A stretch of DNA of 64,000 nucleotides from Jejuia sp047345485 (GCF_047345485.1 NZ_JBLFEN010000001.1:248001-312000); one strand, 5' to 3'; positions 1 through 9,987 are shown, counted from the first letter of the stretch. Notes: generated by a model not told the origin, from the sequence alone. Program-made: numbers and translations.

Positions 1-208
1 GCCAAAAAAGAGTATAAACGTATCAAAATTAAATAGAGGTATATATTTTGTGAAATTCACTAATAACTTTGGCTATATCATTAAAAAAGTTGTTATTGAA
101 TAAATAAGTTGTATCTTAGATAGGATACTAATATATTAAAAAAGAATATCGTATTGGTGGCATTTAATTAGTTGTAACACTACGTTAAAGACAACTACTA
201 ATCAACCT
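1..208. other. Window edge and intergenic DNA with possible tail of an upstream gene
   Basis: Frame 1 of the plus strand is open from base 1 to a TAG at 34-36 and would encode the end of a protein, AKKEYKRIKIK. This could be the C-terminus of a gene lying left of the window, but 11 codons cannot prove it. The rest, to the terminator at 209, is AT-rich and shows nothing I can name. Confidence 0.25.
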
Positions 209-248
209 AAAAAGGGAATTCTAAATTTATTTTTATGTTCCCTTTTTT
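209..248. terminator. Bidirectional rho-independent terminator after ribB
   Basis: AAAAAGGGAA (209-218) pairs with TTCCCTTTTT (238-247) around a 19-nt AT-rich loop, giving a T tract on either strand. It overlaps the ribB stop codon and would end the minus-strand tpx-to-ribB unit as well as any plus-strand transcript entering from the left. Confidence 0.75.
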
Positions 249-1410
249 AGTAACTTACATATTCCACAATCTCTAACCCATAACCAATCATCCCCACACG
301 TTTTGTTTTTTCACTATTAGAAATTAATTTTAATTTGTGAATATCCAAATCATGAAGAATTTGTGCACCAATACCAAAATCTCTAGTGTCCATATTTATC
401 CTTGGAGCTTTTAAAACTTTATCTTGTTTTTGATTATCCTTTAAAAATGATAATCGGTTTAAAATATTAGTAGCTTGTATCTCCTGGTTAATAAAAATAA
501 TAGCGCCTTTTCCATTATTATTTATGGTTTTAAACATGGCGTTTAGCTGTTCATCTATAGCATTTGTTAGTGTGCCAAGTATATCATTATTAATTAAAGT
601 AGAATTAATACGTGTTAAAACAGGTTCATCATTTTTCCATTGCCCTTTAGTAAGTGCTATATGAATTTGATTATTGGTAGTTTGTTTGTATGCACGTAGC
701 CTAAAATTACCAAAACGCGTATGAATTTCAAAGTCTTCCTTTTTCTCGATTAAGGAATCGTGTTGCATTCTATATGCTACTAAATCCTCAATAGATACAA
801 TCTTTAAATCAAACTTTTTAGCAACGTCAACTAGTTGCGGTATTCGCGCCATAGTACCATCTTCATTCATAATCTCAACAATAACTCCAGCAGGTTTTAA
901 ACCTGCTAGTCTTGCAAAGTCTATGGCAGCCTCAGTGTGTCCAGTACGTCGTAAAACACCACCTTCTTTAGCAACTAAAGGAAAAACATGCCCTGGTCTT
1001 GCCAGTTCAAATGGCTTGGTGTTGTTATCAATTAAAGCTTTAATAGTTTTAGATCTATCACCTGCGGAAATACCAGTAGTAACACCTTTACCACGTAAAT
1101 CTACCGAAACTGTAAAAGCAGTTTCCATAGGGTCGGTATTGTTATTTACCATCATATGTAGTTCCAGATCTTTACACCTATTTTCAGTTAATGGCGCACA
1201 AATAAGACCTCTACCATGTGTCGCCATAAAGTTTATCATTTCTGGAGTTACTTTTTCAGCAGCAGCCAAAAAATCACCTTCATTCTCACGGTTTTGATCA
1301 TCTACTACAATTATTATTTTTCCATTTCTGATGTCTTCTATAGCATCATGAATTGAATTTAATTGAAATTGTAATGTATTTTTACCTGTCATATAATCTT
1401 CTACTATCAT
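247..1410 (-). CDS. ribB: 3,4-dihydroxy-2-butanone 4-phosphate synthase with degenerate GTP cyclohydrolase II domain
   Basis: This cytosolic riboflavin-synthesis enzyme converts ribulose 5-phosphate to 3,4-dihydroxy-2-butanone 4-phosphate. The N-terminal half (about 15-215) has the RibB signatures DQNRENEGDF (38-47), RPGHVFPL (138-145) and GHTEA (157-161). The C-terminal half (about 228-387) aligns by pattern with RibA, keeping RDFGIGAQILHDL and GYGLEIVE. It has lost the three zinc cysteines: the place of the family motif HSECLTGD...RCDC reads NSTLINND with no cysteine. GTP cyclohydrolase activity is therefore unlikely, and a separate RibA should exist elsewhere. It is the last gene of the minus-strand run, 16 bp after lptF. 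M7 is an alternative start. Confidence 0.93.
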   Translation of the reverse strand: MIVEDYMTGKNTLQFQLNSIHDAIEDIRNGKIIIVVDDQNRENEGDFLAAAEKVTPEMINFMATHGRGLICAPLTENRCKDLELHMMVNNNTDPMETAFTVSVDLRGKGVTTGISAGDRSKTIKALIDNNTKPFELARPGHVFPLVAKEGGVLRRTGHTEAAIDFARLAGLKPAGVIVEIMNEDGTMARIPQLVDVAKKFDLKIVSIEDLVAYRMQHDSLIEKKEDFEIHTRFGNFRLRAYKQTTNNQIHIALTKGQWKNDEPVLTRINSTLINNDILGTLTNAIDEQLNAMFKTINNNGKGAIIFINQEIQATNILNRLSFLKDNQKQDKVLKAPRINMDTRDFGIGAQILHDLDIHKLKLISNSEKTKRVGMIGYGLEIVEYVSY

Positions 1411-1426
1411 GCTGCAAAGATATTGC

Positions 1427-3475
1427 TTATTTTAAATTATCTAAGCAATTTTGTTTCAAGTCTTCCTTAATCTTGAATTTCAAAAAGATAAATATTATAA
1501 AGTATAATGGTAATCCAATACTTAACAAAATAACATTTGGTTTACGTTTAGGCGCATTAATATGTTTGTAAAACGAATTGAGATTTAGTAGCGTTTTTAT
1601 ATAGTAGATAACAAATACTATTAACGCAATGATACTAAGCTGAATAGAAGCCAACTCTAACGATGGTAGTTTATTGTTTTTAAAAACGAAGTATAACACG
1701 AGTAATACAATACCAATTACATAAAGCGTTATTGCAAATATAGAATGATCTTTATAGTTTTTTGAGATATATTCAGATGTTTTATAGGTATCTGTTTTAA
1801 ATATATCATTCTCAATTAGAGTATCAGTAGTAATACCTCTAGAGTTGAGTAATTTAACTGCCTCGAATCGTGAAGCTTCAGAGTATTCTAATGTGTCATA
1901 ATTTTGTATGGCATTATAAAGCTCATCATTTGTAAATGAATGTAGAAATTTAAAACTTTCTTTATCATTTTGCTTAATTTTAAAGAACTTTTTTAAAGGT
2001 TCAGTAATACTATCAAAATCGAAAAGCCCTTTATCTGCCGTAGCGCGTCTAGTTAGAAAAATACTTAAAGGCAACATTATTAATGTAGAAAACCAACTTG
2101 CCAAAATAGGATTAAAACTCCCGTTTTTTGCACTGTTCATAGCAAAAATACCTATAAAGTGGTATGTTAAAAATAATAATATAGCAATAACCATAGGTAA
2201 ACCTAAACCACCTTTTCTAATTAAAGCACCAAGTGGTGCACCAACAAAAAATAGTATGATGCACGCAAAGGGTAAAGCTAATTTTTCGTGAAAGGATATA
2301 ATATGCCTATTAAACCACTTCAACTCTCTTTCTTGAGGTTGTTTCTTGTTTTTTACAAGTTGATCAATACTATTTATGGCGCTTATAGCACTATTTAAAA
2401 ACTGCGAATTCTTAGTATTGTTGAATAATGCTGTTATTTCTCCTGTATAAACCGAGTCTATCGGTATCACTCTTTGTTTTTGTATAGGTTCTTTAAATTC
2501 TATCTCCTGATCATCAATATAGTCCAAATCAGTTTTAGAAATAATAGTTTTAACTGGAGTAATAACATTTGTAATTCCAGATCTTTGAAACATTGTTTCA
2601 CTAAAATTACTAATATTATTATCATGTTTTACAGCTAATGAATCTATTGTGTAATCGAGCTCTGAAACATTAAGCATGCTGTATTTGTTAGAATAGGATT
2701 TATCATCAATATCAACTTTTTTTAAGTTTGATAAATCTATATTCATTGTATAGGTGTCAAAACTACTTTTGGCAAACGGATATTTTTTTCTTTCTTTAAA
2801 TTTTTTTGGTGTTATGTCTTTATAATAAAAGCCATCATATAACACTAATTTTAAGGTGTTAGAATCTTCTCTACTTATTAATTCACCATTATTAGCAGTA
2901 ATTATAGTAGCATTTTTTCTTCCGTTAGGCGATTTTTGATGAATTATTACTTTTTCTAAAAACTGTCCTCGGTCACCAGTTTTCTTATCAACCTTTATGT
3001 TATAAGGTGTAGATTCTATTTGGTTGAATTGCCCCTCGGCAATAGCCATTGATGGTTTTACTTTAGCCAAATTTTTTCGAAGATTAAAAAAATTATATTC
3101 TCCCCAAGGGATAACGCTGTTAGAAAACCAAAATGAAATAAACGCTAATACAACTATAAACACACTTAAACTAGCCATGGCACGTTGCAGGGAAATCCCA
3201 GTAGATTTCATAGCTGCAAACTCATAATTTTCAGCAAAATTACCAAAAACCATTATTGATGTAAGTAGAATAGTAAGCGGAAGTACAAGAGGCATTAATT
3301 TAGGAAGTCCATAAATGATAAACTTCATAATTGTACTTAAATCTAAATCTTTACCAGCTAATTCTTTAATGTATAGCCATATCATTTGCAAAACAAAAAT
3401 CAATAACAAAATTGAGAATACGCTTAAAAAAGTTTTAAGGTATGTGGTTAATATGTAGCGGTCTAGTATTTTCAC
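1427..3475 (-). CDS. LptF/LptG family permease with extended C-terminus
   Basis: This is an inner-membrane permease of the YjgP/YjgQ family, which with LptB extracts lipopolysaccharide towards the outer membrane. The first membrane helix is near residues 12-36, more follow around 50-125, then comes a long periplasmic part and a C-terminal helix group starting near LALPFACIILFFVGAPLGAL. At 682 residues it is much longer than the roughly 360-residue proteobacterial proteins; the extra length is a bigger periplasmic part and a C-terminal extension of about 190 residues with three more hydrophobic segments. The start codon is GTG (3473-3475). It lies 13 bp after lolA, linking lipopolysaccharide and lipoprotein export genes. 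LptF and LptG cannot be told apart here. Confidence 0.88.
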   Translation of the reverse strand: MKILDRYILTTYLKTFLSVFSILLLIFVLQMIWLYIKELAGKDLDLSTIMKFIIYGLPKLMPLVLPLTILLTSIMVFGNFAENYEFAAMKSTGISLQRAMASLSVFIVVLAFISFWFSNSVIPWGEYNFFNLRKNLAKVKPSMAIAEGQFNQIESTPYNIKVDKKTGDRGQFLEKVIIHQKSPNGRKNATIITANNGELISREDSNTLKLVLYDGFYYKDITPKKFKERKKYPFAKSSFDTYTMNIDLSNLKKVDIDDKSYSNKYSMLNVSELDYTIDSLAVKHDNNISNFSETMFQRSGITNVITPVKTIISKTDLDYIDDQEIEFKEPIQKQRVIPIDSVYTGEITALFNNTKNSQFLNSAISAINSIDQLVKNKKQPQERELKWFNRHIISFHEKLALPFACIILFFVGAPLGALIRKGGLGLPMVIAILLFLTYHFIGIFAMNSAKNGSFNPILASWFSTLIMLPLSIFLTRRATADKGLFDFDSITEPLKKFFKIKQNDKESFKFLHSFTNDELYNAIQNYDTLEYSEASRFEAVKLLNSRGITTDTLIENDIFKTDTYKTSEYISKNYKDHSIFAITLYVIGIVLLVLYFVFKNNKLPSLELASIQLSIIALIVFVIYYIKTLLNLNSFYKHINAPKRKPNVILLSIGLPLYFIIFIFLKFKIKEDLKQNCLDNLK

Positions 3476-3488
3476 AGAAAGTTATTAC

Positions 3489-4124
3489 CTAGTCAATTTT
3501 GTTGATGTAATACTCTTGATATTTATCCGCATCAAATGTAAATAAGGATTTTGATAAAGGTTCGTTAGTTTTGAAAGAATTAACTATTAATGTTGTTTTA
3601 GTGCCATTTTTCCCAATTTGAATAAGGTTGTAAATATGCTTTGTAGCAGCATCAACACCTAAAAGAATATAATTTATTTCAGAGTTAGAATCTATAGGTG
3701 TAAGTTTTACATACTGAATTTTTCTACCTTGTATATTTTGAACAATATCTAGGGCATAAGTATAGCCATCCTCATAAAACGATAACATTTTACTAGGTGT
3801 AATAGCGTCATCATCTTCGGTTTGGGTGGTAATTGTTACCTCTTCGTCTTCAGGACTTATACTGTAAAGTGTAGTACCATCATAAAGTCTCGTAATACCT
3901 AGTATATTAAGTTTGTATTTTTCGCCATCTAATACTACATCACCTCTGGTTTCTTGTTTAATATCTTCAACCGTATTTTCTAAAATGTATTTAAAATCTA
4001 TAGAGATATTATCATAGTTTTTTACTTTTTCTGACACTTCATTTAGTAAGGTTTTCCCTTTGTTTTGTGCAAATGCAGTACTACTAATAAGTATTGCGAA
4101 TAATAATATGCTTAACTTTTTCAT
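3489..4124 (-). CDS. lolA: LolA-like outer-membrane lipoprotein carrier protein
   Basis: This is a periplasmic chaperone that would carry lipoproteins from the LolCDE transporter to the outer membrane. A signal peptide occupies residues 1-20 (MKKLSILLFAILISSTAFAQ, cleavage after A19). The mature part reads as the half-barrel of the family: a start of the KGKTLLNEVSEKVKNYDNIS type, then strands such as TRGDVVLDGEKYKLNI and TTLYSISPEDEEVTI. The length of 211 residues is normal. It sits 21 bp after ftsK and 13 bp before the LptF/G permease, so co-transcription is likely. LolA sequences are weakly conserved, so the family call rests on fold-type pattern and context. Confidence 0.85.
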   Translation of the reverse strand: MKKLSILLFAILISSTAFAQNKGKTLLNEVSEKVKNYDNISIDFKYILENTVEDIKQETRGDVVLDGEKYKLNILGITRLYDGTTLYSISPEDEEVTITTQTEDDDAITPSKMLSFYEDGYTYALDIVQNIQGRKIQYVKLTPIDSNSEINYILLGVDAATKHIYNLIQIGKNGTKTTLIVNSFKTNEPLSKSLFTFDADKYQEYYINKID

Positions 4125-4145
4125 TTTTAATAATTTAATACAAAA

Positions 4146-6527
4146 TTAAATATTTTCATTTTCTAATAACTCATCAAGAGATGTTAAATCTGGAACTAAA
4201 ACTTGGCGTGCTTTACTACCCTCAAAAGGGCCTACAATTCCAGCAGCTTCTAACTGATCAATTAAGCGTCCTGCTCTGTTATATCCTAATTTTAACTTTC
4301 GTTGTAGTAGAGATGCTGAGCCTTGTTGGGCAGTTACCAGCACAATTGCTGCATCTTTAAACAACTTATCCCTATCAGATATATCTATATCAAGACTTGT
4401 GCCACTTTCTTCACCTACATACTCAGGTAATAAGTAGGCATCAGGATATGCTTTTTGTGCCCCAATATAATCAGTAATTTTTTCAACTTCTGGGGTGTCT
4501 ACAAACGCGCATTGTACTCTAATTAAATCGTTGCCTTGTGTATACAACATATCACCACGACCTATTAATTGGTCTGCACCAGAGCCGTCTAAAATGGTTC
4601 TTGAATCTATTTTAGAGGTTACTCTAAACGCTATACGTGCAGGAAAATTAGCTTTTATAATACCTGTAATTACGTTTACCGACGGCCGTTGCGTTGCAAT
4701 AATTAAATGAATACCAATGGCACGTGCTAATTGAGCTAATCGTGCAATGGGAGTTTCTACTTCTTTACCGGCAGTCATAATTAAATCTGCAAACTCATCC
4801 ACAACCAAAACTATGTATGGTAAAAATTGATGACCGTCGTTTGGATTTAATTTACGCGCTTTAAATTTTTTATTGTATTCTGCAATGTTTCTACAAAATG
4901 CATTTTTAAGAAGTTCGTAACGGTTATCCATTTCAATACATAATGAATTTAATGTATTGATAACCTTAGTATTATCTGTAATTATAGCTTCTTCACTATC
5001 GGGTAATTTAGCAAGATAGTGGCGTTCTATTTTATTAAAAAGTGTAAGTTCAACCTTTTTAGGATCAACTAATATAAACTTTACTTCAGCCGGGTGCTTT
5101 TTGTATAATAACGAGGTTAAAACTGCATTTAAACCAACCGATTTACCTTGACCTGTAGCACCAGCCATAAGTAGATGTGGCATTTTTGCTAAATCTACTA
5201 CCAAGGTTTCATTACTAATAGTTTTACCAATAGCAATAGGTAATTGCATTTCTGAAGTTTGAAATTTCTTAGAAGCAATTACAGAACGCATAGAAACTAT
5301 AGTAGAATTTTTATTTGGTACTTCAATACCTATAGTTCCTTTTCCTGGGATAGGTGCAATAATACGAATACCTAAAGCAGACAGTGATAAAGCAATATCA
5401 TCTTCAAGGTTTTTTATTTTTGAAATACGTATACCTGCTTCAGGTACAATTTCATAAAGTGTTACTGTTGGCCCTATTGTTGCTTTAATGCTAGAAATAC
5501 CAATTTTATAATTGCTTAAAGTTTCAACAATCCTATTTTTATTTTCTTCTAGTTCTTCTTGATTAATTTTTATGCCTTCAGTATCATATTTCTTTAACAA
5601 ATCAAGATGCGGGAATTTGTAGTTACCCAATTCTAAGGTAGGATCAAATAGTCCAAAATCTTCAACCAATTTATTGGCTAGATTATCAGTTTCAGAAACT
5701 TCTTCTTTTACGGCTTCAACTTTTATTTCTAGCTCTTCTTCAGGTTCAGTTTCAGACACTTTTACCTCCATAGGAGCAACTTCTACAACAGGTGCAGTAG
5801 TTTTTATAGGCTTTGGTTTTACGGTTTCTTCAACAGGAATATCAAACGCAGCTTTTATAGCTTCGGCTTCATCCGATAGATTATTGTCAACTACAAAAGT
5901 GCCTTCTTTTAAATCAGAAAACTCATTTTTAATATCTTTTTTAGCCGAATAAAATAAGTTTTTGATGCTTTCAAACGTAATTTTAAAACGTAGTGCTAAA
6001 TAAGTGATTAATCCAAATAACAACACTAAAATAGTTCCAATTTTACCAATATAGTCCTGTAAAAAGCTATTAACTTCAAAACCGATTGTACCGCCTAAAA
6101 TATCATTTTTTGATGCAAAAAACCCGAGCAGTATTGATAACCAAATCATTATAATGACACCCCAAAACCAATGCTTTCGTAACTTAGATCTTTTAATATC
6201 CATTAATACATAAATACCAGATAAAAATACCAAACCAGAGATAATAAAAGCAGATATACCAAAACCGCGTTGTATAAAAAGATCGCTTAACCAAGCTCCA
6301 ATTTTACTTAACCAATTTTGAGTTTCAACGTCTCTAGAAGCAAAATCGGCAAGTGTGCTTTGGTCTGCTTTACCCGTAAAGAAAAAGGAGATAAAGGAAA
6401 CACATAGGATGATACCAAAAATTACCAAAAAGCTTCCAAATACAAGCTTTTGTTGACTACTCAACTTAAAGCTTGGTTTTTTCAATTTGGGTTTAGTAGG
6501 TTTTTTAGTTTTGGTTCGCTTCGCCAT
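4146..6527 (-). CDS. ftsK: DNA translocase FtsK/SpoIIIE
   Basis: This septum-located ATP-driven DNA pump clears chromosome ends and positions dif sites for resolution at division. Four membrane helices lie in the first 180 residues, followed by an acidic linker (about 205-290). The motor then carries Walker A GATGQGKS (456-463) and a Walker B strand ending VVDEFADL, followed by IARLAQLARAIGIHLIIATQRP. The C-terminal 70 residues form the winged-helix gamma domain (QGSASLLQRKLKLGYNRAGR), which in other species reads KOPS-type polarity sites. At 793 residues it has a short linker compared with E. coli FtsK, as is common in Bacteroidota. It is 63 bp after dgkA and 21 bp before lolA. Confidence 0.96.
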   Translation of the reverse strand: MAKRTKTKKPTKPKLKKPSFKLSSQQKLVFGSFLVIFGIILCVSFISFFFTGKADQSTLADFASRDVETQNWLSKIGAWLSDLFIQRGFGISAFIISGLVFLSGIYVLMDIKRSKLRKHWFWGVIIMIWLSILLGFFASKNDILGGTIGFEVNSFLQDYIGKIGTILVLLFGLITYLALRFKITFESIKNLFYSAKKDIKNEFSDLKEGTFVVDNNLSDEAEAIKAAFDIPVEETVKPKPIKTTAPVVEVAPMEVKVSETEPEEELEIKVEAVKEEVSETDNLANKLVEDFGLFDPTLELGNYKFPHLDLLKKYDTEGIKINQEELEENKNRIVETLSNYKIGISSIKATIGPTVTLYEIVPEAGIRISKIKNLEDDIALSLSALGIRIIAPIPGKGTIGIEVPNKNSTIVSMRSVIASKKFQTSEMQLPIAIGKTISNETLVVDLAKMPHLLMAGATGQGKSVGLNAVLTSLLYKKHPAEVKFILVDPKKVELTLFNKIERHYLAKLPDSEEAIITDNTKVINTLNSLCIEMDNRYELLKNAFCRNIAEYNKKFKARKLNPNDGHQFLPYIVLVVDEFADLIMTAGKEVETPIARLAQLARAIGIHLIIATQRPSVNVITGIIKANFPARIAFRVTSKIDSRTILDGSGADQLIGRGDMLYTQGNDLIRVQCAFVDTPEVEKITDYIGAQKAYPDAYLLPEYVGEESGTSLDIDISDRDKLFKDAAIVLVTAQQGSASLLQRKLKLGYNRAGRLIDQLEAAGIVGPFEGSKARQVLVPDLTSLDELLENENI

Positions 6528-6590
6528 TGTGCGCGTTTAGTTTAAGCAAAAATACAAATTACTAACGTTTATTCTAGGTAGATTATTACT

Positions 6591-6959
6591 TTAAAATAGC
6601 TTGGGTAGATAAATAATAAATCCTATAACGGCAGCACAAATGGCAGCAATAAAAACGGCGCCAGCAGCAACATCTTTTATATAGCCTATTTTTTTATGAT
6701 ATTCTGGGTGAATAAAATTGGCTATTTCTTCAATAGCTGTGTTAGCACCTTCCAGTCCCATTACTAGTGCAATAGCAAGAATTTGGATAAGCCATTCGGT
6801 TTTAGATATTTCAAAATAAAATCCAGCTACAGTAACTAAAATAGCAATACATAGCTGGATTTTAATACTAGGTTCCTTAGTAATAAGTAGCATTGCGCCT
6901 TTAAAAGCATAACCTACACTTTTAATACGATTTACTAAGAAAGATTCTTTTTTAGGCAT
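6591..6959 (-). CDS. dgkA: Diacylglycerol/undecaprenol kinase family protein
   Basis: This small integral membrane kinase phosphorylates diacylglycerol or undecaprenol, recycling lipid carriers. It has three hydrophobic segments (about 35-52, 55-75, 95-118), the family motif EGANTAIEEIAN, and the later KDVAAGAVFIAA that matches the conserved K-D-x-x-A-x-A-V block. Its length of 122 residues fits the family. The start overlaps the end of tpx by 8 bp, so translation is probably coupled. The substrate cannot be read from the sequence; many proteins outside the proteobacteria in this family prefer undecaprenol. Confidence 0.9.
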   Translation of the reverse strand: MPKKESFLVNRIKSVGYAFKGAMLLITKEPSIKIQLCIAILVTVAGFYFEISKTEWLIQILAIALVMGLEGANTAIEEIANFIHPEYHKKIGYIKDVAAGAVFIAAICAAVIGFIIYLPKLF

Positions 6960-7458
6960 CTTGTAAAGCCTCTAGTGCTGCTTTATAATTTGGTTCTTCA
7001 CCAGTTTCAGAAACTTGTTCTGTATGCAATACTTTTCCTGTAGCGTCAGTAACAACAACAGCACGAGATAATAAACCATCAAATCCGCCGGTTGTAAATG
7101 TTACCCCAAAATCTTTACCAAATTGCCCAGTTTTAAAGTCAGAAAGCATTACAACATTTTCTAACCCTTCGGCAGCACAAAATTGATCTTGAGCAAAAGG
7201 TAAATCTCTAGAAATACAAAGTACATTGGTATTATCAAGTTCGCTTGCTTCTGTATTAAATTGTCTTACTGATGTAGCGCATACACCAGTGTTAACACTT
7301 GGAAAAATATTAAATACTAACTTTTTTCCTTTAAAATCAGATAGTGTTTTAGTAGATAAATCTATTGCTACCAATTGAAAATCTGAAACTTGAGAACCAA
7401 CTGAAGGTAGTTCTCCAGAAGTTTTTACAGGTGTTCCACCTAATGTGATATTAGCCAT
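6952..7458 (-). CDS. tpx: Thiol peroxidase (Tpx, atypical 2-Cys peroxiredoxin)
   Basis: This enzyme reduces hydrogen peroxide and alkyl hydroperoxides using thioredoxin. The peroxidatic cysteine is C60 in FPSVNTGVCATSVRQF and the resolving cysteine is C94 in DLPFAQDQFCAAEG, the spacing seen in Tpx. Length (168 residues) and the N-terminal LGGTPVKTSGELPSVG are typical. It is the first gene of the minus-strand tpx-dgkA-ftsK-lolA-lptF-ribB run and overlaps dgkA by 8 bp. It is divergent from katG, with a 258-bp shared upstream region, so both could respond to peroxide stress; no regulator gene is adjacent. Confidence 0.96.
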   Translation of the reverse strand: MANITLGGTPVKTSGELPSVGSQVSDFQLVAIDLSTKTLSDFKGKKLVFNIFPSVNTGVCATSVRQFNTEASELDNTNVLCISRDLPFAQDQFCAAEGLENVVMLSDFKTGQFGKDFGVTFTTGGFDGLLSRAVVVTDATGKVLHTEQVSETGEEPNYKAALEALQDA

Positions 7459-7716
7459 TTTATTATTTTTATAATTAGAGCATCTAAATTAAGCATATTT
7501 AGAATGTTAAAACACGATTATTAAAAATCTTTACAAAATATTTTTAGTGTAGTAGATTTAGTAATCATATTCAAAAACTATAGCTTTTATAAGTACAATA
7601 AGTTTTATCAATTTAAATATAATTTATAAAAATGCGTCAAATTATCGGCGCTATGTTTTAATGTGTAACTTTACTAGCGTTAAAAATAAATTCTAACATA
7701 TTAAAGCTATAAATTT

Positions 7717-9936
7717 ATGAGTAATAATGATCCACACGGCGAAGCATGGGATATCAATAATTCTGATGCAGGCCAGTGTCCCTTTTTAAGTGGCACACAA
7801 AAACAGACTGCTGGGGGCGGAACTAATAATCGCGACTGGTGGCCAAATGAAATTAAGTTAAATATTTTACGTCAACACGGTAAGGGATCAAATCCTTTTG
7901 ATGCAGATTTTGATTATGCTGAGGCGTTTAAAAGTATAGACTACGCTACTTTAAAACAAGAGGTTATTGATTTAATGACAGATTCTCAAGATTGGTGGCC
8001 AGCAGACTATGGACATTACGGACCTTTTATGATACGTATGGCATGGCATAGTGCTGGAACGTACAGAGTTGGAGATGGTAGAGGAGGAGCGTCATCAGGA
8101 TCACAGCGTTTTGCGCCTTTAAATAGTTGGCCAGATAATGGAAATTTAGATAAAGCACGCTTATTATTATGGCCTATAAAAAAGAAATATGGTAAGAAAT
8201 TATCATGGTCAGACTTAATGATTTTAGCTGGTAACTGTGCTTTAGAGTCTATGGGTTTTAAAACTTTTGGATTTGCTGGTGGTCGTGAAGATATTTGGGA
8301 GCCAGAACAAGATGTGTATTGGGGAAGCGAAACTGGTTGGTTAGATAATGATGAGCGTTATGATACGAGTGATGGTGATTTAGAAGGGCATTTAGGCGCT
8401 GTACACATGGGATTAATCTATGTAAATCCTGAAGGTCCAAATGGAGACCCTAACCCTATGAAATCTGCTCATGACATTAGAATTACCTTTGGAAGAATGG
8501 CGATGAATGATGAGGAAACTGTAGCTTTAGTAGCCGGTGGTCATACATTTGGTAAAGCACATGGCGCAGCAAATCCTGATGATTATGTTGGTCCTGAACC
8601 TCACGGAGCTTCTATTGAAGAAATGAGTACTGGTTGGAAAAACAACTTTAAATCGGGTGTTTTAGATGATACTATTACTAGTGGACTAGAAGGTGCATGG
8701 ACACCAAACCCAACCCGATGGGATGATGAATATTTTGATGTATTATTAAATTACGATTGGGAATTAACTAAAAGTCCAGCAGGTGCGCACCAATGGACAC
8801 CAAAAAATGCTGATGCTAAACAAGCGCCAGCTGCTGGTGGAAATGGTACGCAGGCTATAATGATGTCTACTGCAGATATGGCTTTAAAAGTAGATCCTAA
8901 GTATTTAGAGATTTCTAAGCGTTTTCATAAAGACCATAAAGCTTTTGAAGATGCCTTTGCTCGTGCTTGGTATAAATTAACACACCGTGATATGGGACCT
9001 GTAGACCGTTACTTAGGTCCAGAAGTACCACAAGAGGAATTAATTTGGCAAGACCCAATTCCAAAAGTAAATTACACATTAAGTACTGATGATATTACGC
9101 TGTTGAAAAAAATGGTTTTAGCTTCTGGTTTAACCGTTTCTCAAATGGTAACTACAGCGTGGGCATCTGCATCAACATATAGAGATTCAGATAAACGTGG
9201 TGGTGCCAATGGTGCACGTATACGTTTAGAACCACAACGTAATTGGGAAGTAAATAACCCAAAAGAATTACAGAAGGTAATACAAGTTCTTGAAGGTATT
9301 CAAAAAGATTTTAAAGGTGAAGTGTCTTTGGCAGATGTAATTGTTTTAGCTGGAAACGCTGGAGTAGAAGAGGCTGCAAAAAATGCAGGACATACTGTTG
9401 AAGTCCCTTTTTCTCAAGGTAGAGGAGATGCGTCTCAAGAACAAACAGATTTAGAGTCTTTTGGGTATTTAGAGCCATTGGCTGACGGATTTAGAAATTA
9501 TATTAACGATGATTTAAAAGTTGCTGCAGAAGATTTATTAGTAGATAAGGCTAATTTAATGTCTTTATCTATTCCTGAAACAACAGCTTTAGTTGGTGGA
9601 TTGCGAGTATTAGGTGCTAATTATGACGGTTCAAACCATGGTGTGTTTACTGATAATGTAGGACACTTAACAAACGATTTCTTTACAAATCTTCTAGACT
9701 TTACGTTTACTTGGAGTGCTACATCATCTGATGATAGAATTTTTGAAGGTAAAGATAGAAGAACAGGTATTGTTAAATTTACAGGTACGCGTGCAGATTT
9801 AATTTTTGGTTCTAATACAGAACTAAGAGCTATAGCTGAAGTTTACGGCGCAAATGATGGCGAAGAAAAATTTGTTAATGATTTTGTTGCTGCTTGGGCT
9901 AAGGTAATGGATGCTGATAGATTTGATTTAAAATAA
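7717..9936 (+). CDS. katG: Catalase-peroxidase KatG
   Basis: This bifunctional haem enzyme breaks down hydrogen peroxide and has peroxidase activity. The distal pocket R107, W110 and H111 is in RMAWHSAGTYR, where W110 belongs to the Met-Tyr-Trp crosslink of the family. The proximal histidine is in ALVAGGHTFGKAHGA. Both the catalytic N-terminal half and the haem-less C-terminal duplicate half (from about 430) are complete, for 739 residues in total. No signal peptide is visible, so it is probably cytosolic. The gene is monocistronic or weakly joined to the ankyrin gene, since a terminator hairpin lies between them. The near-promoter TAACTTTA at about 7666 is only a partial match. Confidence 0.98.
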   Translation: MSNNDPHGEAWDINNSDAGQCPFLSGTQKQTAGGGTNNRDWWPNEIKLNILRQHGKGSNPFDADFDYAEAFKSIDYATLKQEVIDLMTDSQDWWPADYGHYGPFMIRMAWHSAGTYRVGDGRGGASSGSQRFAPLNSWPDNGNLDKARLLLWPIKKKYGKKLSWSDLMILAGNCALESMGFKTFGFAGGREDIWEPEQDVYWGSETGWLDNDERYDTSDGDLEGHLGAVHMGLIYVNPEGPNGDPNPMKSAHDIRITFGRMAMNDEETVALVAGGHTFGKAHGAANPDDYVGPEPHGASIEEMSTGWKNNFKSGVLDDTITSGLEGAWTPNPTRWDDEYFDVLLNYDWELTKSPAGAHQWTPKNADAKQAPAAGGNGTQAIMMSTADMALKVDPKYLEISKRFHKDHKAFEDAFARAWYKLTHRDMGPVDRYLGPEVPQEELIWQDPIPKVNYTLSTDDITLLKKMVLASGLTVSQMVTTAWASASTYRDSDKRGGANGARIRLEPQRNWEVNNPKELQKVIQVLEGIQKDFKGEVSLADVIVLAGNAGVEEAAKNAGHTVEVPFSQGRGDASQEQTDLESFGYLEPLADGFRNYINDDLKVAAEDLLVDKANLMSLSIPETTALVGGLRVLGANYDGSNHGVFTDNVGHLTNDFFTNLLDFTFTWSATSSDDRIFEGKDRRTGIVKFTGTRADLIFGSNTELRAIAEVYGANDGEEKFVNDFVAAWAKVMDADRFDLK

Positions 9937-9954
9937 GTAACTCAATAATTTAAT

Positions 9955-9987
9955 AGGGATAGGTATGTATTATATCTATCCCTTTTT
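9955..9987 (+). terminator. Terminator between katG and the ankyrin gene
   Basis: AGGGATAG (9955-9962) pairs with CTATCCCT (9976-9983) around a 13-nt loop, followed by TTTT. Only 14 bp separate it from the ankyrin-protein start, which leaves no room for a separate promoter. It may act as a leaky stop that sets the katG-to-ankyrin ratio. Confidence 0.65.

Noticed and set aside
923..1297. Plus-strand open frame of 124 codons opposite ribB
   Set aside because: It is entirely antisense to a clearly conserved gene and shows no protein-family features.
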